A stretch of DNA of 64,000 nt from Delphinapterus leucas (lineage: Eukaryota; Chordata; Mammalia; Artiodactyla; Monodontidae). The stretch covers positions 8,995,708-9,059,707 of the forward strand of contig NW_022098044.1 of assembly GCF_002288925.2 (NCBI RefSeq), given 5' to 3'. Positions 53,176-64,000 of the stretch are shown in pieces. The notes beneath the pieces are model-generated. The model did not search any database. It saw nothing but the letters and a program-made list of their open reading frames with translations, and was not told where the DNA came from. Made by a program: the position numbers and the translations under genes. Position 1 is the stretch's first letter. Each line of letters begins with the position of its first letter.

Positions 53176-54815
53176 CTAGAGGGTGGCACTCCTGGGCGTC
53201 CATCAAGGACCCCGGAGCAGCCCACCTCGGACCCACCCTTTCTCCCGCCCTCCCTGCGGCTCCCGGTCAGCCGAGACCCCGGCGCGACGGGTCCCTTTCC
53301 TCTCCCGCCCTCCACACCTTTCCTAGCGCGGCCCTGACACGACCCTGAGGTGCCAGGGCTCCCGCCTCCAGCCCGGATACTGTAAAGACCCGGACGCGTG
53401 CTCCGGGCTGGAGTCCCTGCTGCAGCGCTGAGACTGCCAGACGGGCTCAGGAGGCGGGTTCCCTGCGGCGGCTCGGGCTTCAAGACAAGCCTGAGATCCA
53501 CAGCCCTGGCGCCCCTCGAGCCGGGATATTCCGGGCCGGAGGTGTGCACCGGGCAGTTTCCCGAGGGCGGCAGAGCTCAAAGGCCGGGTAACCCGAGGGC
53601 AGTTTTGTGCTATTGGCACTCTTTACTAGCCGAGCGGGCCCAAACCACTGGCACCTGACTTACACTAGCAATAATCTTATGTGTGCCTCCCTGCCTTATA
53701 AAAGTACCAGCGGCTCAAAGAAGATGTCTTGAAAGACACAGAAAAAGAATTTTACCATCAATTGTAGTGTTTTCTGCCTCTGTTTTGCTGGGTTTTGAAC
53801 GTAATTTTTCCAGGCAGAATTTGCAATCTTCTAAATAAAGAGTAATTGGTGAAGAAAACGCTTTGAACCGTGAGAGTGCTTGAAAGTCTATCTCACGCCC
53901 TCTGTCCTCCCCTCCCCGCCTCACTGAGAAGCCGGGCCTTGATGACTCCCGGCACTGACCTTGCCTCCTCCAGGGGCTTCAGGCTGCCCTCTGGGCTCCC
54001 CTTCGCAGGCAGGACCTCGGTGTCCTGGGCTCACCTTGGAAATCCTTGAGCCCTGCTCTAATTCGGGGTGGGGACCCTTATCCCCAGCCCCGCCTCGCTG
54101 GCCTCCTGTGCTGCCCTTTGCTGTCCTGAGCTGGACTCTTGCCCTCTCTGTTGCCAGAGACCTGTTGGATAGCAGCGTTAACTGATTTCCAGCTCTGCAA
54201 TCTGGAGACTCTAGACTTAGAAAGCTAAGGCTAAGAACAAAGCAGGAGCAGACAGCAACGGTAGGAGTCCTCTGCCCACTTCTGGGGTCACAAGGAACAA
54301 CCACCCACTCACTTTCATCCATACTCTGGAACTCAGCCTGGGACACTCCAGGAAGTCACAGTCTCTCCCCGCCACCCCCCATCTCAGCTTCAACTGCCTA
54401 ACATCAGTTCCACCCCACCCCTCCTTCCCTGGCCATAATCTGCACCTTGAGGTCCCTGAACACTTCTCTACCCAGTTTCCCCAGACCTCAGCGACAGGGG
54501 ACACAAAAGGGCTCACAATGATAGAACTAACCCAAACCTCACTGGCATGGGCCACCCACTGGCTCACCCAGGACTCCTGATCCCCTGTGAAGAATCCCAG
54601 CCCGTGGGGTATGTAGGGGGCTCACGAACAATCCCACTCCTGCTGCAGGAGAGGCACCCCCAGCCATGTGGGTACCCGGAAGTTCCATGGCACGCAGGAG
54701 AACATACTGCTCCACCACCCCCAATCCATTCCCCCAAGCAGAGGTGCTTGACGCCCATCAGGCTCAGAATTGTAGTTGAAGGTCAACTTCAGTTTGGTTT
54801 TTTTCTTAAGATTTT

Positions 54816-55018
54816 TTTTTTTTAATGTGGACCATTTTTAAAGTCTTTATTGAATTTGTTACAATATTGCTTCTGTTTTGTGCTTTGGCTCCTTGGCCCG
54901 AGGCCAGTGGGATCCCAGCTCCCCAACCAGGGATCCAACTGGCACCCCACCCCACCCCACCCCCATAGCCCTGCACTGGAAGGCGAAGTCTCAACCACTG
55001 GATCGCCAGGGAAGTCCC
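54816..55018 (-). mobile_element. CHR-type SINE, short class with long tail
   Basis: T run, aagtctttattgaatttgtt, gtgggatcccagctccccaa, head accactggatcgccagggaa. Internal C/A-rich expansion (accccaccccacccc at 54941-54964). Confidence 0.88.
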
Positions 55019-55752
55019 CTCGAGCAGTTCTTACTCTGAGGTCTCAGGCATGAGGTCAGTGGGGCCGGGAAAGAAGTCACCCAAGGGACAGAGGCCAGCC
55101 TGAGCCCCCACCCACCCACTAGCACAGGCCATTCCCAGGAGACTCCTCAGTCCTCATGGCCGCTTCACCAGTTCATGAGAGACATGAAGATGCAGGGTCC
55201 CACACAGCTTTATTCTATCTAGAACCAAAACCGACTCTGATTCCACACCTCTTACACCTAAGCTGACCCTTTTTACAACCAATGCTCCCTCCTGGCTTTA
55301 TTTCCTCCTCCACCTAGGAGTCAGCCTTCAAAGACTGCTACTGGCACTCAGTTTTCTACTCCTCTCCTTGCCTTCCCCGTTGAACTGGACTTGAAGCAGC
55401 CACAAGTGGGAGAGATCCTGCACCCTGAGGTGTGAACCCCAACCCTGCCATACATCCTCTCTCCAAGCTGCTTTCCTCTACTGTAAATCTAGGATTAAGG
55501 ATATCTACCTCTCAGGGATTAAATGGGCTAACTGACTTCAGGTGCCTAGAATAATTACTGAGCGCCTGCATCTTAGCTCGCCACCTTCTCCTGGGTCCTT
55601 TCCACACCACCTTCCTCCAGGCCTCCCCACAGACTGCCAGCAACTGCTTGAGGAAATGAAATGACCCCGAGGTTCACTACCCCTACAAATCTGTGGCATC
55701 AGACTTCACCAGGTTCATTTCTCTAGCTTTCAAAATTTTGTACAATGTAATT

Positions 55753-56092
55753 TTTTAATGTCTTTATTGGAGTATAATTGCTTTACAATGTTGGTTAGTT
55801 TTTGCTGTATAACAAAGTGAATCAGCTATATGTATACATATATCCCCACATCCCCTCCCTCTTGCGTCTCCCTCCCACCCTCCCTATCCCACCCCTCTAA
55901 GTGATCACAAAGCACCGAGCTGATCTCCCCATTCGATGCAGCTGCTTCCCACTAGCTATCTATTTTACATTCCGTAGTGTATATATGTCAATTCTATTCT
56001 CTCACTTCGTCCCAGCTTACCCTTTCCCCTCCCCGTGTCCTCAAGTCCATTCTCTACGTCTGCGTCTTTATTCCTGTCCTGCCCTAGGTTTC
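55753..56092 (-). mobile_element. LINE-1 3' UTR insertion (5' truncated)
   Basis: ggagtataattgctttacaa, cttgcgtctccctcccacc, cgtgtcctcaagtccattct. A 12-bp TSD, tacaatgtaatt, lies at 55741-55752 and 56093-56104. Non-coding; the same L1 type as 18431-19348. Confidence 0.94.
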
Positions 56093-56313
56093 TACAATGT
56101 AATTCTTAAATTGTTTTAAAATTACACATTTTATAATTTACACATTAATACGTGCTAGAAAAATAGTAAAAAAAAAAATCAAACTTAGCAGAAGTATATA
56201 AAGTGTGCAGAGGCAAAGGAGAGTCTCTCTTCCTTCCCCACTCCCTTCCTTCCGTAGAGGTAACTACTGTTAACAGTTTGGACCATATGCTTCCAGACCT
56301 GTTTCTATGTTAA

Positions 56314-56318
<5 letters not shown>

Positions 56319-56353
<35 letters not shown>
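56319..56353 (+). repeat. (CA)n microsatellite
   Basis: Pure AC repeat of 17.5 units; likely length-variable. Confidence 0.97.
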
Positions 56354-56354
<1 letters not shown>

Positions 56355-57854
56355 CTATTAGGATATCACAAACAGGGCTGCCGTGAACATCCTTGAATGT
56401 ATCTTTTTCTGTAAGGTGGACTCCTAAAAGTTGAATTGCTTGGTGAAAAAGTTATGTACCCCTCAGCCCACCCCAGCTCCAGAAGGGATGAGGGGAAATG
56501 AAAACATAGAGCCTGGCTGAGCTGAGGGACTGAGAAGGGGGAGCTCTTTGGACATGCCCTCTGCTCCTGGATAAGGGGGATCCAGCCACCCCCAGATGCA
56601 AGGCCTCTGTTGATCATCCTCTCCAGGCCCCTGGCCTCCTTATCTTTATTTCTGTCTGTACTCCTGAGCCTTTAGTAAAGTGTTTGAATGTTCCAGCCTT
56701 TCTCAGATAAGGGAGGGACTGGATGATCCGCCCCTAGGCCAGAACTGTAAGGAGGGAGCAGCACTTCCTATAGGTGAGAACAGTAGAGAGAAGCCCCCAG
56801 ATGCTGTCCTCTCACTCCAGAATTCAGACGTACACCTGCATTTCTCTCGTCTATTTGGCTCCAGACCTTGGTACTCGTGGTTCTCCTGGAGCTCAGGACT
56901 GACAACCTAATGTGGACCCCCTTCCTCAAAACGACCTTATTAGCTCCGGCCGTCTCAGACTCCTCCACTCCCAACAAGGAGCTCTGCCCCCAGTGCCAGC
57001 TCCCTGGCTCCATCCACATTTTCCCACCACACCAGGGGGTCATATCCTCTCCCACCTACTGGAGAAAGTCCCAAATTCCTAACATTGCTGTATTTGGTTG
57101 TAAAGGCCAGAGACCAGCTCCACTAGTTCAGCCAGGGTAGGTACTTACTGCTTCATTTCCCAAGAATACCGGAAGGGAAGAATACAGGGACCAGATGCCA
57201 CTAGGACCATCTCGCAGTCCGGACACCTCAGCTCTCTTCATGTTGCACTGGATCCCACAAATTCTGTGGCCGGTTCTGCCTTCCTCCTCTGAAAAGTGCA
57301 CTGTCCGGGTGTGTGCAGGGGGAGACAAGCATGGGGCAGTGCGGGGGAGGAATTTGGTACCTTGGGGGAAAATCACAGGGTCTGCCCTGCAGGTCATGTT
57401 GTTATTTAATAACAACAGTCCATGCCTCCCTCTACCCTGGACCCAGTGCCTCAGCCCTGGCTCTGTCCCTGGCCTCACTCCACCTCCCAGGTAGGTGGGA
57501 CTGGCCTCAGGCTTCCTCAGGAATGGCCTTCTCAAGAAGCAGGTCACAGGGGGTCAAGTGACAAGCCAAGGTCACACAGCTGGATGGGGCACAGCCAGGA
57601 CCCACGAAGTCCTCCAGCTCTTGTTCTTTCCCTGGGGGCTCATCCCAACCCACCCAGCCTCCCAACTGCCCAGCCTGTGGCTCTCAGCCAAATTCCACCT
57701 GAAAAGAGCACTTGGTTTCTGGGGGGCCAGGATCGCTGTTGACTGCCCCTCCTTCAGGGCAGGAGCAGGGGAGCAACACAGGGTCTCCTGGCCTGGAGGA
57801 GGAGAGCAGTGTGTCCAGACAGCCCTGAGATGGGACCTGTGACAGCGATGACAC

Positions 57855-57990
57855 CGGCCAGCCTGTGTGACAAGCACTTCACGTGTGTGAGCTCACGTAT
57901 TCCTCAAAACGGCCCCATGAAGTGGTTACTATTGCTCCTCCCACTCCCCTACCCCTGCCCCCATTTTACAGACGAAGACACTGAGGTTTT
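57855..57990 (-). repeat. MIR SINE, minus strand
   Basis: caagcacttcacgtgtgtga, ctcacgtattcctcaaaacg, ccattttacagacgaagac: reversed MIR. Confidence 0.65.
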
Positions 57991-59319
57991 TTAGAACGAG
58001 AGCTGATGCAGGTCTTTAATAACCCAATACCCACCCTTTACAAAGGCTCTTAAAAACAGAAGATGCTTCTTTAATACAATGAAGCATATTTATTTCCAGC
58101 TAAGAGCTTTCAAGATATTTAATAGTGAAGCACTAGAACACTCCCCAGGGCTGGGACTCAGCGGGTCTACTCTAAAGAGTGCCCCAAGACTAAGAAGCAC
58201 TTGACTAGAGCATAATTAATGGATTCAGAAATAAAACAAAAGGCAACAACCAGCGCTGCTATTAGCCAATGTTATCTAGATGGTCTGAGAAGTGCAATGA
58301 GACGTGGCTTAGAAATTAGAGCACAGATATTGGAACTGGAGATAAAATTGATCATTAATGGCAAGTAATGTAGCTTTATATTCAGGATACTCAGAAATCA
58401 ATTCCAGAGTTATCAACAGGAAAGGTTTCCCTACAGTGACCAGATTAAAAGTAAAAAGTAGTACTCTAGACTATCAATGGCCCAATAGAAAATATAATGA
58501 CAAAAATCACACTAAGTGCCGGGTTCTGGCTCGGCCCTTATGTGGAGCCCATGTTTCCCCAGACCTCACCTTGGTCACCATGGTGGTAATGACCCACATT
58601 TTGCTGGCTCTTTCCCCCTCTACTAAGGCAGGCCTCCAGCCTCCTGCAACGTTTCAGCCAGTTACTTCTGGGAGTGTCTGAGGGGGGTTCTGGGGTGAGG
58701 CAGTGAGATCACCCCCCACTCTCTCTTTTGCTGGCACCCCACACCATGTTAACAGCTGGGCCCTGGCACTGACTCCTGAGGCTGTGAAAGCTGAGGCCCT
58801 GGAGTCCTCAGAGTGCTGAAGCTCCTCTGGGCTCCAGGCACAAGTCGGGGAAAAGACACACTTACAGGGTCACCAGCCGTGTCTCAGGTTGCCCAAGGCT
58901 CTCCTCTCCAGGTTTTAACACTGAAAGTCCTGCACCCTGGGAAACCCTCAGTTCCAGGCAAACCAGGCCGACTGGTCACCCTACACCTTCATACACTCGC
59001 ATGTGCGCACACACACTCGCGCACACAGTGTCTCACTTTGTCTCCTAGGCCCTGAAGGCATGCTGTTTGCGCCCTGTGTCTGGCAGAGTTTATATCTGGG
59101 CAAAGAGCCCTTCCAGCGTCAGTTCACAGATTTTCTACTGGGGACTCAGACTCACGCCCACCCCTGGGTAGAGCAGGGAGACCCCAGAGCCCTGCGGCTT
59201 CCCCGTTCTCCTCCCTCCCCTGACGCACATGCTCCTTCCCACCCCTTCCATCCACCTGCCACAGCTTTGGTTAAACCTGGAATTTGCACTACAAAGAAGC
59301 ATCCCAGTCCAAATATCCC

Positions 59320-59470
59320 CAAAGCCCTGTGAGGTTGATGTTGTTTGTCATCTTTTCGCTATTGGAGAGAACATGGAGGATCGGGGAGGTTAAGTAACTT
59401 GTCCTAGGTCACACAGAGAGCAGACGGCAGAACCTGGGTGCACACTGTGCCCTAACTGACGCCAAAGCCC
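59320..59470 (-). repeat. MIR SINE, minus strand
   Basis: ggaggttaagtaacttgtcc then taggtcacacagagagcaga, with an upstream cctgtgaggttgatgttg segment. Confidence 0.65.
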
Positions 59471-60759
59471 AACCTGTCTATACTGTGCAAGCACTTCCAT
59501 GAAAATAAGTTTTGGCGATAGTAAGTTACACATGAGAAACTGAGGAGCCAAACATCACTGATGCTTGAGAAGCAGAAAGTGAAATATGATACACCCCAGA
59601 GCGACTGTGGGCTGCTTCATTCCCAGGATAAACGGGAGGCAAAATGCAAAGCAGCACACTGTTTACCAAAAGTATTTGGGGCTTTTTAAAGGTCAGCCGC
59701 AACGATCATGAATCACTCCTCTTAAAGCTCTTAATCCAAAGTAACCCTCCTTTTTCCTCTGGCCTCTCTCCTGATTCATCAAGTTGCTTCTGATGGCCTG
59801 AATCACCCGCCCCGAGTTCTGGGTCTCAGGCCTCCCACGTCCCATGGGAAAACTGTCATTCTCTTCTCTCTGGAGGGGTGTCCTGTATAAGTGTGCCCAA
59901 GTCTGCTTGCAGGGGAGAGAAGACTTTGGAGGGGAAAGACTCCAGCCTAAGAAGCAGTGCAGCTGGAAAAAGTCACAGTAGCAGGCTGGGCCTCATAACA
60001 ACCGGGGTCCCAGATTCATCCCTTCACGTACAGACTCTGTTGAGCGTCTAGCATGTGTAGGCACTGGGCTGGATACTGACGATACAGTGATGGCCAAATA
60101 GCCCCTGCCTATCAATGTAGCTCACAATCTGGGGTGGAAGGCAGGCTCCTTCATTCAGCTCCATCAGAGTATAATTATAAGCTGATGAATGCCGTGACGT
60201 CCAAGGAGCTCTGACTGTGTAGCACAGCGGGAAATGACTTAACCTTGAACAGAGGAGAGTGAGCACCAGGATGTTTTCCCTGAGCTGAAATATGAATGGA
60301 TAGCTGTTTTTCCTGCCCAGCACCCATTCATCCTTATAGCTACCTAATTTTCCTCTGGGAAACCACAGTCACGCCTAGTATCAACTCAAATTATTTGGGT
60401 GGAATGTTTAGTATGTACCACATCCCCAGCCACAGAAATTGATTTCGAGATAGGCACGTGATCCAATCCAGAGTTAATGTGTGCTGATGTTATTGCTTGA
60501 ATCCCTGATCAAGCCATACCTGAAGTCAGAATTATGCTGGGACTTTTCGGCTTTAACAACTTCTGCTTTTGATTAAGCCCTTTGGGTCTAAATTTTGGTC
60601 TCTTGCAACTAAAAATGTCCTATCTGGGCTACAAAGTAATAACATTAAAAAGTATATAGGAAGGAACATTCCAGGCAGAGGTAAGAGAAAGCACAGAGTA
60701 CAAAGGCCCTGAAGTGAGAGGCAGGAGCAGGGTAGGTTCAGGAACCAGCCCCTTCTAAG

Positions 60760-60965
60760 CTGTTGGCCACTTTTCTGAAGCTCCTTACGATCATTTCCTT
60801 TTGAGCCTTCACAAGAACTCTGAGATGAGTATTACCATTCCTATTTTATAGATGAGGAAACTAAAACTCACACAGGGGAGGTGACCTGCTCCAGGTCACA
60901 GAATAAGGACACCAACCCAGGCCTCTCTGACTCTGAGATCCATGCTGTTGACCTTCATCTCACGT
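60760..60965 (-). repeat. MIR SINE, minus strand
   Basis: acaagaactctgagatgagt, ttttatagatgaggaaacta, caggtcacagaataagg and gcctctctgactctgagatc. Confidence 0.7.
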
Positions 60966-61789
60966 GTTTCTGTCCCACATATGATCTAACAGGACAACCG
61001 TCCCTTCTTTTCCATCCCACTCCTCTGACCAGCTGGGTTCTAGTTGGGTTCAGCCCATGGAGGCACAGAAGAGGTTAGAATGCAGGAGGAAGGGAAAAGC
61101 CAGTCTGGCTCTGGCAGCATCACGGCAGTGGCTGCAGCTGGGTTAGTGGCAACAGTAGCTGGCGGTGTGCAGAGGGGCGGCACCTCTAGCAGCTCAGCGG
61201 CAAGGCGTGTGTCCTTCTGGGGCCTGGCAGTTTCCTGATCCCTTTGGAAACACCCTTGTCATGCTTCTGTGTCTCCAGCTCTTCCAACACCTTTTAGCCA
61301 ATTCCTCTCATCAGCACTGCTTTGCCTGAGATATCTCGAGTGGTTTGTATTTTGCTGGCTGGCCATGGATTGATGTAATCATTGATGGGGTGACTGTTAC
61401 GAACAGTCTCACTGGCAGAAGGTGTTACTGCCAGCTGCTGCCGGGGTAGTCCGCTGGGCTCAACAAACAGCGGATAAGGCAGGGATGGCAGGGATGGGGT
61501 CTGATCTTGCTCTGCCTGCCTTCAGGGCTTTTAACTACCGAGCCATAGCAACTTCTCATTAAGGCAGGGAAGCCTGTCTGCCTCCTACTGAGCCAGACTT
61601 TAAGGGCTTGAGTTAACTCTGGAGAATTATGTCCCAGGCTGCCCATGGACTTAAGGTGACTCTAGAGAGAAAAGTTTTCAGAGAGAATCAGATTTTTAGT
61701 TCCAGACTCGAGATCACCTAGGCCAGGACCAACAGGTTGTGATGAAACAGCCTGCCCAAGAGTCAGAACTGCATTCACCCCTGACTGCC

Positions 61790-61860
61790 ACCAGCTCCTG
61801 TGTGACTTGACTTGAGAAAGTCCCCCTCCCCCTCCAGTCCCCACCTATGAAAGGAGGAGC
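61790..61860 (+). repeat. MIR SINE fragment
   Basis: ccagctcctgtgtgacttga then tccccacctatgaaagg; short. Confidence 0.45.
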
Positions 61861-62484
61861 TGAGCCATGGCAGACACGGTGTGTTTCCTCCCCAACACAC
61901 CGTGAAGGGCCTGGGGAGCCGTTCTCCTCTCACCTGCTTCCCAGGCCCTTCCCAGCCCATGGGGTGATGCTTGATGGGTTCCAGCCAATCGCAGTCACTC
62001 CTTTCCCCGTGTCAGGGATTGGTTTAGTCATGAGCTCGCGACACACCCCTGGTCAATGGGATGTAGGGGGTTTCTGGGGGATGGTGCGGAGAGGGGTTTC
62101 TGGGGAGGTTTTCCTCACTCTGAAAATAGAGACACGAGAGAGACATCTGACTACTTTCTGCCTACAGAAGGGATGCCTGGCGCTGTTTCAGGAACCTGAA
62201 CACCGTGAGGGAGAGCTGCCAACACCTGAGGGCGGCAGAGTGGAAAGATGGACAGAACCTGTGTCCTCGCTATCCTGAGTGTAATTCCATAACCGCCCAA
62301 CATCTGAACTCCTTGTTAGGTGGTGTAAAACAGTTTCGTTGTGTAAGCTATTTTTAGTTGGGCCTTCTGTTATCTGCAGCCCAAAGCCTTCTACCTGACA
62401 TATGAGGCCACCAGATGAACTTCCCTGTCCTTTTTAGATCTAACATTTCGTGATCCAGCTTCTCTTTTCAAAGAAGGAGGCAGG

Positions 62485-62570
62485 CTTGGCAAGAGGGGAC
62501 TTGTCCAAGGCCACACCATGCGTGTGGTGGAGCCAGGACCCCAAGCTGCTGCATTCTCTCCCGCCATTTA
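62485..62570 (-). repeat. MIR SINE fragment
   Basis: gacttgtccaaggccacacc then gtggagccaggaccccaag: reversed MIR core. Confidence 0.5.
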
Positions 62571-62695
62571 ACCCTTTGCACGAGCCCTTCGCGCAGTGAT
62601 GGACATCACTTCTTGTTTCAAAGAAATGCTTCATTGTGTCACTCATAACTTCTCTGAGTTGAAGGGGAGTATGGGACTGGATAAAGATGACCCTA

Positions 62696-62999
62696 GAGGA
62701 CTTCCCTGGTGGCGCAGTGGTTAAGAATCCGACTGCCAACGCAGGGGACACGGGTTCGAGCCCTGGTCCGGGAAGATCCCACATGCCGCGGAGCAACTAA
62801 GCCCCTGTGCCACAACTACCGAAGCCTGCAGGCCTAGAGCCCGTGGTCTGCAACAAGAGAAGCCACCGCAATGAGAAGACCGTGCACTGCAACAAAGAGT
62901 TGCCCCCACTCGCTGCAACTACAGAAAGCCCGCGCGCAGCAACGAAGACCCAGCGCAGCCAAAAATAAATACATAATACATAAATTTGTTAAAACGAGA
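62696..62999 (+). mobile_element. CHR-type SINE, long class
   Basis: aggacttccctggtggcgca, gggttcgagccctggtccgg, gcagcaacgaagacccagcg, AT-rich tail. A 13-bp TSD, aaagatgacccta, lies at 62683-62695 and 63000-63012. One or two internal gccacaactac units are missing relative to the other long copies. Confidence 0.95.
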
Positions 63000-64000
63000 A
63001 AAGATGACCCTATATAATTTCCCACCCTGCAGCCTGTCCCTCTGCATGGGTGGGGTCTGACTCTTTCCCAGCACATAATTAGTAAGCTCGGCAGTGATGG
63101 TGCTGCCAGCGTCCATGGGCCACCCAACTACCGTGCTCCCAGCTGCAGCTGATCCAGAAGATCACAGAGGGTGAGCTCAAAGAGGCTCCTCTTCCTTCTG
63201 AAATGTGAAAACTTGCCAGTCCCACATGAAGGCTACAGAGAGCTCAGAGAATCCTGATTTCTGGCCTCCCTTTGGTAGGAGACCAGACTTGTGTAAATTT
63301 AGTGTTCTCCTGGCCCACGGTGGCAGCTTGTGAGATCCTCCTGGTTGCTGGCCACCCAAGGGATAGAACCTGGGCATCTCTGCCGGAATCAGCCCCATCC
63401 CAAAGGGAAGCAGGGAATCTCAGCCAGGAGAGGAAGGAGAAGGATTCCATCCCTCCACAGAGACTCAGCCACAGAGCTAGCTGGGGAATCAGGCAGAACC
63501 AAAGTCGTGTCATTGCAGCAAGGATTTTTCTTTAGTATTTTTACCTGACTATGACTATTTAGGCAGGGAAAAGCCAGGTTTTCCCTCCCCTCACAGTGCT
63601 TATTCTTAGACCCTGGACAACCAGGTGACAGCCACAGAGGATGCCTGCAGCCCAGGAGCCCACCTTTCCCTCTTCAAGGCTGATGGTCTAAACTTACTCT
63701 CTGGTATCAGTCAAGGACTTTAGTTTGTAAGTCACAGAATCCAACACTGGCTGTTTTAAGCAAAAAAAACAAAGGACTTTTGGGGAAGGGCTATCAGGAT
63801 GCTTTGGGCTGTAAGCAGCACAATAACAATAGGACTTCTTATGTCACATGACAAGAAGTCAGGCAACAGGTGCTCCAGGACTGGTTCAGCGGTTGTGCGG
63901 TCACGTGGTCCCAACCCCCAACAGAGCCTGACGAGCCCCACCTCCTGGTACTTGCACCCTTGTGTAGCCCCTGCCCTGTTAAATAGTGCTGTGAGGACTT

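Larger units (their letters stand above)
52650..64000. other. 5' flank of PDE8A, no gene recognised
   Basis: CpG-rich patches to 53620, then G+C-moderate sequence with MIR fragments, two CHR-type SINEs, an L1 3' end and a (CA)n tract. In human the next gene on this side is SLC28A1; none of its exons was recognised, consistent with the tens of kb separating them. Open frames (e.g. 57128-57547, 57422-57842, 61847-62278) lack family motifs. The last 300 bp resemble an old DNA-transposon-type repeat but this was not resolved. Confidence 0.75.

Noticed and set aside
54000..64000. Searched for exons of the neighbouring gene SLC28A1
   Set aside because: No recognisable nucleoside-transporter segment with splice sites was seen; the human spacing also predicts it lies outside.

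Overview
The window is nuclear DNA from a mammal, most likely a toothed whale. It is full of tRNA-derived SINEs of the cetartiodactyl CHR type in three size classes: about 110 bp, about 200 bp with a compact 3' part, and about 300 bp. Several copies of the compact class keep perfect target-site duplications (TSDs) and long poly(A) tails, the state expected in whales and dolphins where these SINEs were recently active. The species cannot be fixed from the sequence. There is no sign of prokaryotic genes, operons, CRISPR or phage.

The one protein-coding gene is PDE8A (cAMP-specific 3',5'-cyclic phosphodiesterase 8A) on the minus strand. Eight coding exons, each with GT/AG splice sites and compatible phase, were placed to the base: exon 1 51486-51701 (coding part), exon 2 25252-25308, exon 3 23465-23655, exon 4 14894-14950, exon 5 14141-14195, exon 6 6026-6114, exon 7 1961-2039, exon 8 178-315. 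They join into 882 nt, an open frame of 294 codons. These give the acylated N-terminus (Met-Gly-Cys), the REC-like domain and much of the PAS domain. The rest of PAS, the linker and the catalytic HD domain lie beyond the left edge. A CpG island at about 51200-52650 covers exon 1 and the promoter, with GC boxes and a TATA-like element upstream of the ATG on the gene strand.

Introns 2-8 (left 25 kb) hold MIR and L2 fossils, L1 3' fragments, a MER5A-like and another hAT-like relic, and scattered SINEs. Intron 1 (26 kb) is dominated by transposons. An old minus-strand L1 (about 34380-42880) is split by a younger 5'-inverted L1 (37011-41539, 15-bp TSD), which later took several SINEs, one nested in another. 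Intron 1 also holds a SINE-SINE chimera inside a single TSD (30708-31234), a possible L1 3' transduction (29810-29932), and a single unresolved base N at 47357 on an L1/SINE boundary.

From about 52.7 to 64 kb is the 5' flank of PDE8A. No exon was recognised there: it holds MIRs, a (CA)n tract, an L1 3' end and two SINEs. No undescribed biological system was found. The points worth a second look concern retrotransposition mechanism, assembly quality and small differences in PDE8A.
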